From positions 1-22,146 of the forward strand of contig JAZGDL010000267.1 in NCBI GenBank assembly GCA_036477795.1: a DNA stretch of 22,146 nucleotides, given 5' to 3'. Both the position numbers and the translations under genes were made by a program. This document shows positions 11,678-20,418 of this stretch, piece after piece. Origin of the DNA: JAZGDL01 sp036477795 (GTDB taxonomy: Bacteria; Planctomycetota; Phycisphaerae; UBA1845). The notes below the pieces were generated by a model. That model was not told the origin of the DNA, made no database searches, and saw nothing but the letters and a program-made list of their open reading frames with translations. Position 1 is the first letter of the stretch; each line of letters begins with the position of its first letter.

Positions 11678-14600
11678 TCACCGCTTGGCCTCCGCCACGC
11701 TTTGGGCCTCGCGAATGAGGGCGCCAAAGTCCCCTTTGGTTTCAGCCTTTTTCGATGCCTCATTCTCGATATCGTTCTGAGTGAGGGTCGGGCGCTGCAT
11801 GGCTCGTTGTTGACTGGGCGGCTGGAGAATCTCGGCAATGGCTTCAGACGTGGTCCGCGCCAGATCGGTCAACGACGTGGTGGGATGCGTCTGCCCCAGC
11901 GGTGGGACCTGTGCCAGGGATTTCGACAGACGTGATTGGACATGGACCGCTTCGTCCACCCATTCGCGCAGTGTTTGGCCGGCTCGCTGCGTATCCACCG
12001 ACAGTTGCGTGAGGCGTCCATTGGCATCCCGGCTGATCTGCGCAAACCGTGTGATATCGCGGTTGGCTTGCAGACTGGCCTGCGAGAGACCCGAGAAGAC
12101 CTTCCGCACCGCGCGACAGACGTGGTCCAGTTGGCCGGCCTGCGTCTTGGCCTCCTCGATGATCTTTCGCGGATCCGCAAGCATGCCGTTGAGTTGGTGG
12201 TCGAACGAATCGGCGCGGGTTTGAAGCTGCTGCAACTGCACACGCAGGCGTTCGGCCCGTTCCAGGAACTCATTCAGTGCTTGCTCTCCGGTTTCGAGAA
12301 TCTGGCGGTGTTCCACGATAGTTGCCAGCATCTGGGCTGCTTCGCGGCTGGTCTTGTCCGATTGCTCGGTGGAGAGGTCCAGCTCCGCCTTGATCTCTGA
12401 TCCACGCTTCAACGTTTCTCCAACCTCTTGCGAGATCCGCTGACCCTGCTCGCAGCACGTGCGAAGCTCATCGCACAGCCCGCCGTACGACTCGGCGGTC
12501 GTTTCCATTCTTTGGAGCAGCTCTGCCGCCGAGCGGTTTCGGTCCTCGATACGCGCGGTTCTGTCACAGGTCGTCTCGACCGCTGCCTTGATCTTGCGGG
12601 AGGTGTCCTCAGCGCTGGAAAGCAATCCCGCCAGGGCGTCGTGCATGGATCGGGCTGCTCCGGCTGTTTCCTCAACCTTGGTGGCGCTCTGCGAAGCCCG
12701 CTCGCACCCTGAATCGATCCGCTCGATGATCTCGCCCGAGCGGGTCATGGCGTCGACCAGTTCCTCTGTTCGCCGGCGGGCACTGATGTTCTGGGCGCCC
12801 AGAGTTGACGCCCGGGCCGCCGCCTCCTTCTCGGCCTGCTCAGCTCGCTCCACGCTGCCTTCCATCCTCTGAAGCAGACCATTCGCCCAGCGGCCTCGCT
12901 CTTCAATGCGCTCCGTGCTGTCGCGGGTCGTTTCAACGGCCGTCTCGAAGGTCTGGATGACGTCCTCGGTACTCGAAAGCAGGTCCACCAGAGTGTCGTG
13001 CAGGGACCGGGCTGCTGCGGCCCTCTCTTCGACCTGCGTGGCGCTCTGCGATGCCCGCTCACAACCCGAATCGATCCGCTCGATGATCTCACCCGAGCGG
13101 CTCATGGCGTCGACCAGTCGCCCGACCCCGCCTTCCATCTTTTGAAGCAGACCATTCGCCCAGCGGCCTCGGTCTTCAATACGCTCCGTGCTTTCGCGGG
13201 TCGTTTCAACGGCCGTCTCGAAGGTCTGGATGACGCCCTCAGAACTCGAAAGCAGCTCCGCCAGAGTGTCGTGCAGGGACCGGGCTGCTGCGGCCCTCTC
13301 TTCGACCTCCGTGGCGCTCTGCGATGCCCGCTCACAACCCGAATCGATCCGCCCGATGATCTCACCGGAGCGGGCCATGGCGTCGACCAGCTCCTCCGTT
13401 CGCCGGCGGGCGCTAAGGTTCTGAGTACCCAGCGTTGACGCCCGGTTGGTAGCCTCCTTCTCGGCTTTCTCAATTCGTTCGATGCTGTCCCGCATCTCTT
13501 GAAGCAAACATTCCGCCGTGCGGTTCCGGTCTTCGACGCGCTCCGTGCTGTCACGTGTCGTCTCAACGACGGTCTCGACTTTCTGAACGACGTCCTCAGC
13601 CCTGGAGAGCAACTCTGCCAGAGTGTCGCGCGTGGATCGGGCCTTGTCGGCTGTTTCTTCGGCCTGGGCCACGCTCTGCGACGCCCGCTCACAACCTGAG
13701 TTGATCCGCTCGATGATCTCGCCCGAGCCGGTCATGGCGTCGACCAGCTCCTCTGTTTGCCGGCGGGCGCTGAGGTTCTGAGCGCCTAGCGTTGACGCCC
13801 GGGCCGCCGCTTCCTTCTGAGTTTCCCCAACCTGCACGGCGATCGCGGAAGCTTCATCGCATCGCTCCGTCAATTGACGCGCCCGATCCTGGCATGTGGT
13901 CGTCAGTGTCCACACGTCCTGAATCAACCCTTCGATTTTGTCAATCGTTACGGCGGAGCCTTCCAGGCACTCTCTCATGGACGTCAGCGACGGTTCCACC
14001 TTCTCAGCCTGCTGGCGCAATTCCGCAGCCAACGCCGCCGAATTCTCCGACACTTCAGCCAGGGATTCGAGCTGATGATCGGTCGCCTGGCGGCTGTCGA
14101 TCATCTTGTTGAGAACCCCGTTGGCCTCGCGGGTTGAATCGGACACCATGCCTAACAGTTCGCGTGCCGCCTGCATTTGCGACGTGAGCTGTTGGTGTTT
14201 GGTGTCAGCGGTGTTGTTCAGTTGCGCCGTCTGCTGCTCCACGGATTGCTCGAGCTTGGCAATCTGTTCGCGGCCGGTGCGGCTGATATCATGTATGGCC
14301 TGCTCCACGGTTTCACGCAGTCGCGTTGCGTGCGGACCCGTCGATGAGTAAGGGGCCAAGAGCTGCTCGAGCTTCTTCTGCGATTTGGTAAGTTCCGCAT
14401 CGAACCCGCTCTTGATGCCGGCCATCAGTTTTTCAGCGGCCCCGGCTAGACGACCCTCCTGCGATTGCCCCGCGGATTCGATCTGGTTCTTCAGTTCTCT
14501 GGCGGATTCCTCGAGCCGCCCGGCCCTGGCGTCGGTAATCTCGGTCAGCCGGGCGGTGTGTTCACGTGCGGCTTCCTCTTGTTTGCGCACCTCTGCCAAC

Positions 14601-15478
14601 CGCGTCTCCAATGACCGCTCCAGGTTTGCGATGTCGCGATCCACAACCTCGGTCAACCGCACCTGCTGCGTTTGAAAGGCGGAATCGAGTCGGTGGACGT
14701 GCTCCTTGGCCGAATCGTCAAGCCGCCTGATTCGCGCTTCACATTTCTCTTCAATGCCTTCAGCCTGATCTGTTAATGATTCTCCTCTCCTCTTGAACTC
14801 TGAGAGTTGCGCATCGAATGCTCGCTTGATATCGGCGATGCAGCGGTCTGAGGCTTCCGGGACCCGTGCCTCATTCGTGCTGGCGATCGAACTCAGCCGC
14901 TTCTCCTGGTTCCGCGCGGTTTCTTCCAGACGCCGGCGCTGCGAGTCCGCAAACGCGCTTAGCTGGGTCATGTGGCGTTCGATTTTCTTCTCGAACTGCT
15001 CAATCTGATCGGAGGAGCTGGTCGCGAGGTTATGCAGGTTCTCACGCGTTTCGGTGCTGGCATCCAAGGCCTCGAGCAGCAGCGACATCTTCTCCTCGGA
15101 TGCGTCCCCGATGTCGGCCAGTTGGTTGACGAAGTCGGCCAGGTCAGTCTTCACCCGACTGGCCTTGGTACAAGCCTGGTTCAGTCCTGTGGTTTCTTGG
15201 GCCAACGATGCGTTGCTTTCATCGATGCGTGCTGCCTTGGACTCGATCGTTTGCACGGCCTGTTGACACTTGTCAGCCGCGGCCTCGACCGAGGAGATCA
15301 CATGCGGTGCGCGGGCCAGGGCGTTTTCCAGGCGTTCCGCGATTTCACGAACTTCTCGGATTTTCGCGTCTGTCATCGCGCCCGTTTCAGTAATTCCGCC
15401 GGCTTCGATCACAGGGTCGCCCGCCGGGGGAGCGGCGGTTATCACGTTGTTCGACCTGGCACCTGATGTTCCAGCCAT
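11678..15478 (-). CDS. Very long coiled-coil protein with internal modules
   Basis: The 1266-residue protein has no signal peptide or membrane helix that I can see. Apart from short ends it is almost all Glu/Arg/Ala/Gln-rich helix. About 200-330 holds short repeats of the type 'RLDSAFQTQQVRLTEVV..IANLERSLETRL'. About 555-970 holds four modules of about 119 residues ('RRTEELVDAM.RSGEIIERIDSGCERASQS...ERAAAARSLHDTLAELLSS'), one of them shortened. The start ATG has GGAG seven bases upstream. The protein could be a cytoplasmic structural, tethering or chromosome-associated scaffold; composition alone resembles the signalling part of chemoreceptors, but the hairpin-tip motif is absent. It probably shares an operon with the SirB1-like gene. 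I do not recognise its function. Confidence 0.75.
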   Translation of the reverse strand: MAGTSGARSNNVITAAPPAGDPVIEAGGITETGAMTDAKIREVREIAERLENALARAPHVISSVEAAADKCQQAVQTIESKAARIDESNASLAQETTGLNQACTKASRVKTDLADFVNQLADIGDASEEKMSLLLEALDASTETRENLHNLATSSSDQIEQFEKKIERHMTQLSAFADSQRRRLEETARNQEKRLSSIASTNEARVPEASDRCIADIKRAFDAQLSEFKRRGESLTDQAEGIEEKCEARIRRLDDSAKEHVHRLDSAFQTQQVRLTEVVDRDIANLERSLETRLAEVRKQEEAAREHTARLTEITDARAGRLEESARELKNQIESAGQSQEGRLAGAAEKLMAGIKSGFDAELTKSQKKLEQLLAPYSSTGPHATRLRETVEQAIHDISRTGREQIAKLEQSVEQQTAQLNNTADTKHQQLTSQMQAARELLGMVSDSTREANGVLNKMIDSRQATDHQLESLAEVSENSAALAAELRQQAEKVEPSLTSMRECLEGSAVTIDKIEGLIQDVWTLTTTCQDRARQLTERCDEASAIAVQVGETQKEAAARASTLGAQNLSARRQTEELVDAMTGSGEIIERINSGCERASQSVAQAEETADKARSTRDTLAELLSRAEDVVQKVETVVETTRDSTERVEDRNRTAECLLQEMRDSIERIEKAEKEATNRASTLGTQNLSARRRTEELVDAMARSGEIIGRIDSGCERASQSATEVEERAAAARSLHDTLAELLSSSEGVIQTFETAVETTRESTERIEDRGRWANGLLQKMEGGVGRLVDAMSRSGEIIERIDSGCERASQSATQVEERAAAARSLHDTLVDLLSSTEDVIQTFETAVETTRDSTERIEERGRWANGLLQRMEGSVERAEQAEKEAAARASTLGAQNISARRRTEELVDAMTRSGEIIERIDSGCERASQSATKVEETAGAARSMHDALAGLLSSAEDTSRKIKAAVETTCDRTARIEDRNRSAAELLQRMETTAESYGGLCDELRTCCEQGQRISQEVGETLKRGSEIKAELDLSTEQSDKTSREAAQMLATIVEHRQILETGEQALNEFLERAERLRVQLQQLQTRADSFDHQLNGMLADPRKIIEEAKTQAGQLDHVCRAVRKVFSGLSQASLQANRDITRFAQISRDANGRLTQLSVDTQRAGQTLREWVDEAVHVQSRLSKSLAQVPPLGQTHPTTSLTDLARTTSEAIAEILQPPSQQRAMQRPTLTQNDIENEASKKAETKGDFGALIREAQSVAEAKR
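12714..13830. repeat. Four near-identical coding modules of about 357 bp
   Basis: The landmark GATCCGCTCGATGATCTC, or a close variant, recurs near 12714, 13072, 13342 and 13699. The spacings are about 358, 270 and 357 bases, so one module is shorter by about 87 bases (29 residues) and stays in frame. Between the second and third landmarks the nucleotide match is nearly complete over more than 150 bases, which indicates recent duplication or gene conversion. Confidence 0.8.
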
Positions 15479-15510
15479 CTCCGAACTCCATTATCATTTC
15501 TCGCCACCGT

Positions 15511-15563
15511 GTGGGACCGGCTTTCCAGCCGGTAAAAATGACAGGCTGGAAGGCCTGTCCCAC
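15511..15563. repeat. Twin hairpin element, GTGGGAC family, copy 2
   Basis: The outer arms GTGGGAC/GTCCCAC enclose ACCGGCT-TTCC-AGCCGGT and GACAGGC-TGGAAG-GCCTGTC. This is the opposite orientation to copy 1 at 5981-6032. It lies just upstream of the coiled-coil gene. Confidence 0.85.
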
Positions 15564-15750
15564 AGGGGCTCCCAGAGCATTGTGTGACCACGAGTTATCG
15601 GCAGTGGGAGTGGGGGACTGAAACTATCGGGCGCGCAAGACCCAGCGGAGTTTGTAGCCTGTTCGGCGGCGCCCGTTCAAGCCGACGTGCCCGGCTGAAT
15701 ATCTTCAGAGCATCGGGGAACGATTCGCGATTCTCATAACGACCGATAAC

Positions 15751-16302
15751 CTAGCGCAGAAACCCGTCGCTCTCAAGCCAGGTCCGAAGCGTGCGTAGCC
15801 ATCCCGGCGATATGGATGAGGCCGACGCGCCGAGCCGTATCCATGGTTGCTGACCGGTGTTTGCGAGTGAGTCCGCCAGCTCGATCAGCAGTGCCCGCAA
15901 CCCCAGCCATTGCGCCACCGTAAGCGAGTTTCCGCCCTGTAGGCCCCCTAGCGCCACAACAATAGTCATATTGACTCCTTCCGGGTTGGACTGCTCACGC
16001 CAGTAGCGCCCCGCATGAACGAGCCCCTGCCGTGAAATGATGAAGTGATATTGGTATCCCCGGGTGGCGGCCAAACCCGCCCGGCCAAGACCGAGCTGAG
16101 ATTCCGGCATCGCAACAATGTTTACGCCCTCCCAGGCAAGCGGTCTGGTGCCATCGGTCATGGCCAACGCTGTGCGTGCCTGCTGGCGTGAAAACTCAAC
16201 GTCGGTCAGTGCCGCCGTTGTCGGATCAGGCGGCTCCATCCAGGACAGGAAGGCCGCGCACGCGGACATAGCCAAGACCAGAGAGACCAGTGTCTTGAAC
16301 AT
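15751..16302 (-). CDS. Degenerate amidase/PGRP-like exported protein
   Basis: The product has about 183 residues. A signal or anchor 'MFKTLVSLVLAMSACAAFLSW' is followed by a domain with 'YQYHFIISRQGLVHAGRYWREQ', then 'NMTIVVALGG', then 'LTVAQWLGLRALLIELAD'. That order resembles N-acetylmuramoyl-L-alanine amidase 2/PGRP domains (YHFVI.., G..W..Q, then N..IGICLVG.., then ..Q..AL..L). The early zinc-ligand strand 'IVIHHSAT' appears as 'VNIVAMPES', so the metal site is probably lost and the protein may bind rather than cut peptidoglycan. In-frame ATGs at 16320 and 16329 are alternative starts. Family assignment is by eye and tentative. Confidence 0.5.
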   Translation of the reverse strand: MFKTLVSLVLAMSACAAFLSWMEPPDPTTAALTDVEFSRQQARTALAMTDGTRPLAWEGVNIVAMPESQLGLGRAGLAATRGYQYHFIISRQGLVHAGRYWREQSNPEGVNMTIVVALGGLQGGNSLTVAQWLGLRALLIELADSLANTGQQPWIRLGASASSISPGWLRTLRTWLESDGFLR

Positions 16303-16421
16303 CCGTGTCCGTTCCTGCATCCTGGGCATCCCGACCCACGAAAAAACATGTGCCCGCGAACCACCGCGCCGCCACCAGGGTTGTACAGGCCCACGCGCCG
16401 GAACACAAACCGCAATCCGAG

Positions 16422-16504
16422 AAAAAAGGGGTCAGGCTACTTTTGTCGGCTTTCTCCGGTCGTTCCCCGCTGCAACTCACGAAAAGTAGCCTGACCCCTT
16501 TTTT
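16422..16504. terminator. Long inverted repeat after argS, probable bidirectional terminator
   Basis: The 23-base arms 16422-16444 and 16482-16504 are perfect complements (AAAAAAGGGGTCAGGCTACT plus TTT, and the reverse), with a 37-base loop. The T-runs on each strand would end transcripts from argS, whose stop abuts it. I recall similar GGGGTCAGGCTAC repeats dispersed in other bacterial genomes, so it may be a repeat recruited as terminator. Confidence 0.7.
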
Positions 16505-18391
<1,887 letters not shown>

Positions 18392-18599
18392 AAGGTTCGA
18401 AGGTTCGAAGGTTAGAAGGTTAAAGGTTCGAATTCGCGACTCTCAACCTTCAACCTTCGGACCTTCGACTCTCTAGTCTCTAGTTTCCAGTTTCCCCTGT
18501 CTAGTGTCTAGTCTCTAAGGTTAAAGGTTGAAGGTTGAAGGCTAAAGGTTAAAGCGACTTTCAACCTTGAACCTTCAACCTTCTAACCTTCCAACCTTA
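18392..18599. repeat. Heptamer-repeat intergenic region (AAGGTTN / NAACCTT)
   Basis: Two inverted pairs of seven-base arrays fill the gap between rsfS and argS. One is GAAGGTTCGAAGGTTAGAAG (from 18397) answered by CTCAACCTTCAACCTTCGGA (from 18443). The other is AAGGTTAAAGGTTGAAGGTT (from 18517) answered by CAACCTTGAACCTTCAACCT (from 18562). Between them is a third short-period array of CTAGTCT type (18472-18515). No gene is present. Confidence 0.85.
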
Positions 18600-18965
18600 T
18601 CAGGCTGTCGCTGACCGCGTCCAGTTGAGTCGCGGAGCGTCGCCCCAGAGCAGCTCCAGGTCATAGAAACTGCGCGTTTCCTCGGTGAAGATGTGCACGA
18701 CGATGTCGACGAAGTCCAGCAGAATCCACTGGGCGTTGGGGTAGCCGCTCAGGCCGTAGGGCCGGCTGCCGAGTTTCCTGGCGTGATCCGACATGGCGTC
18801 CGACGTGCTGCGCATCTGGCGGTCGGACGTCCCCGAACATAGCAGGAAAAAATCGGCGACCGACGATCGTCCTCGAAGGTCCATCACCGTAACGTCGTCG
18901 CACTTATTGTCGTCCGCCAGCCGGGCCATCTCCACCGCGAACTGTTCAGCAGTCATCTTCGACAT
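18600..18965 (-). CDS. rsfS: Ribosomal silencing factor RsfS (Iojap family)
   Basis: RsfS binds ribosomal protein uL14 on the large subunit and blocks subunit joining when nutrients are short. The 121-residue product carries the family core 'DVTVMDLRGRSSVADFFLLCSGTSDRQMRSTSDAM' (about 24-58) and 'WILLDFVDIVVHIFTEETRSFYDLELLWGDA' (about 83-113). I start at the ATG at 18965; an upstream in-frame start at 19031 would add 22 non-conserved residues. There is no Shine-Dalgarno sequence here, and a TACAAT (18973-18978) lies seven bases before the ATG, so the mRNA may be leaderless. argS follows after a repeat-filled gap of 208 bases. Confidence 0.9.
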   Translation of the reverse strand: MSKMTAEQFAVEMARLADDNKCDDVTVMDLRGRSSVADFFLLCSGTSDRQMRSTSDAMSDHARKLGSRPYGLSGYPNAQWILLDFVDIVVHIFTEETRSFYDLELLWGDAPRLNWTRSATA

Positions 18966-19070
18966 GTACGGTATTGTAGCGGAAAGTCGCCGCTGCGAGG
19001 ATCTTTTTTCGTTCGTGTTTAGCGGTATCATTGCCGGGCGGGTTTTCTCCTTGCCGTTGATGCCGGGCGG

Positions 19071-19913
19071 CTACCATTGAAAGCGCATGCTTATGACCAG
19101 GCGGTAGTCGGTTTCGGGGCTGGAGCCGGCGAGTTCCTGCACCACGGGTAGCTGCAACGACAATTCCACTGCCCATCGCTCGGTGATGAACTGGGCACCG
19201 GGGGCAAGAAAGAGTTCGTGTGATCCGTCTGTTGTGTATCGCCCGTTTAGCTCTGCCACCAGGTCGAACTCGCTGGCGTCGTCCGGCTTGTAAACACTTG
19301 GAAAAAGGCGGTAGGACCAGGCCAGATCGTAGCGCAGGTTGTCATGCCGGAAGGCGTCGCGGCCGGTGTTTAATTGATAGATCAGGTCGGCATCGAAACG
19401 GCTGCGGTGGCGCCGCCAGGAATAGACGGCGCCGGCCAGCGGATCGTAGCTGTCGCTGGTGAAGTCGGAGTCGCCGCTGCGGACATTCAACCCGCCGATT
19501 GCAGCCCACCGTGCCGTTTCCAGCGGTCCGGGGTCGTTCTCCCAGAACCGGTACTTGGCGAAGAACGTAAAGTCGGCGATGCCGTCATGAGCAAGCTCGA
19601 ATCGTCCCCCATCAGAGTGCAATCGATCGACTTGCCGGTTGTTGTACTGAGCCGTGAGAAACAAAGCCAGTCTTGCCGTGACACCGTGAACGAAGGTGTT
19701 GGACACCGTGGATGCGTTGAGGTGGGCGATGGGACCGCTTCCATCGGCTTCGGCGTACTTGTATTGGAGACGGAAGATGCTGACGCCCTTGGCTGGAGTG
19801 AGGGCCACGTTGGTGTTGATGGGGCCGGCGAACGCCGGGGCGGCCATGGCCACGGAGGTGACGGCGATGAACGCCAGGTGCGAGCGTCGATTAGCTAACT
19901 GCGATACTTGCAT
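19071..19913 (-). CDS. Outer-membrane beta-barrel protein (transporter-like)
   Basis: The 280-residue protein has a signal peptide ('HLAFIAVTSVAMAAPAFAGP', cleavage probably after AFA) and then alternating amphipathic strands: 'VSIFRLQYKYAEADG', 'GVTARLALFLTAQYNNRQVD', 'DFTFFAKYRFW' and 'YDLAWSYRLFPSVY'. It ends in the aromatic C-terminal strand 'YRLVISMRFQW', a typical outer-membrane insertion signal. It resembles the barrel family named for the phenol-degradation meta-pathway, whose members are called transporters without firm evidence. The ATG at 19913 has AGGG upstream. It lies downstream of the candidate HMA selenoprotein, so a metal-related role is possible but unproven. Confidence 0.7.
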   Translation of the reverse strand: MQVSQLANRRSHLAFIAVTSVAMAAPAFAGPINTNVALTPAKGVSIFRLQYKYAEADGSGPIAHLNASTVSNTFVHGVTARLALFLTAQYNNRQVDRLHSDGGRFELAHDGIADFTFFAKYRFWENDPGPLETARWAAIGGLNVRSGDSDFTSDSYDPLAGAVYSWRRHRSRFDADLIYQLNTGRDAFRHDNLRYDLAWSYRLFPSVYKPDDASEFDLVAELNGRYTTDGSHELFLAPGAQFITERWAVELSLQLPVVQELAGSSPETDYRLVISMRFQW

Positions 19914-20004
19914 AGTGATTGCCCTGTAACTCAAGCTACAGCATGACGCGGCGTTCGATACGGATCAGAAGCAGTACGCGCGCCGGTTTCAATCGGGACG
20001 AATG

Positions 20005-20364
20005 TCAGTCCGAGCCGGTATAGGTTTGGCCCTTAGATTCAATTTTTTGCGGGGTGAATCCGCCTTTTATGATTGCATCCCAGATTGCTTTCAGTTTGGG
20101 CGGGTTTCCAGTCTTAAAGCCGACGCTGCCGCGGCCGTGGTTGAGATCGAACTTTACCCATTTGACGCCATCGACGCGCTCGACCGAGCGCTTGAGAAAC
20201 TGCGCTCAGAACGGTCACGTCACACCGGCAGCATAAAACGTTGCATCCGGCGTTGCTTGTAACGACGTGGTCGGCGCCCGCTCTTGCGTCCCGCTGGTTG
20301 CACAACCCACCGTATAGGTCACCAGCGCCAAGGCGGCCATGACGGTTCCTGCTGATGTTCTCAT
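20005..20364 (-). CDS. Candidate selenoprotein: HMA (MerP-like) lipoprotein with UxxU
   Basis: The gene is 120 codons from the ATG at 20364 (AGGAG nine bases upstream) to the final TGA at 20005-20007, with in-frame TGA at codons 50 (20215-20217) and 53 (20206-20208). Read through, residues 47-109 form an HMA metal-binding domain: 'GVT-U-PF-U-AQFLKRSVERVDGVKWVKFDL', then 'GSVGFKTGNPPKLKAIWDAIIKGGFTPQKI'. This follows the family pattern GMTCxxC, V.GV..V.., ..AI...GF.P. The TGAs fall exactly on the two metal-binding Cys of CxxC. The N-terminus 'MRTSAGTVMAALALVTYTVGC' is a lipoprotein signal with Cys21. A GGUC-loop hairpin follows at SECIS-like distance. The protein probably binds soft metals, or does redox chemistry, in the periplasm. 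Alternatives are a pseudogene or recoding other than Sec, both less likely given the intact frame. Confidence 0.85.
20176..20191 (-). promoter_or_regulatory. Candidate bacterial SECIS hairpin
   Basis: On the minus strand GCGCUC and GAGCGC pair perfectly (6 bp) around a GGUC tetraloop. The loop begins 20 bases after the second TGA and 29 after the first, so one hairpin could serve both. From memory, bacterial SECIS elements have a loop with an early G about 16-37 bases past the UGA, and the E. coli fdhF loop also contains GGUC. A competing stem (GAGCGC/GCGCUC closer to the UGA) exists. Confidence 0.6.
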
Positions 20365-20389
20365 GAATGTTATCTCCTACTGTTCTGAT

Positions 20390-20418
20390 TGTATCAATCC
20401 GGGGGTCTGTATCAATCC
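20390..20418. repeat. 11-bp direct repeat between lepA and the HMA gene
   Basis: TGTATCAATCC occurs at 20390-20400 and 20408-20418, 18 bases apart, each followed by a short G- or C-run. The second copy overlaps the lepA stop. It could be an operator or a small duplication. Confidence 0.4.

Noticed and set aside
11678..15478. Methyl-accepting chemotaxis protein
   Set aside because: Composition is similar, but there are no membrane helices, no HAMP domain and no conserved hairpin-tip motif.
20005..20364. Pseudogene explanation for the two in-frame stops
   Set aside because: Both stops are TGA, both lie on the two metal-binding Cys positions, and start, signal peptide, frame and the rest of the domain are intact; decay would not produce this pattern.
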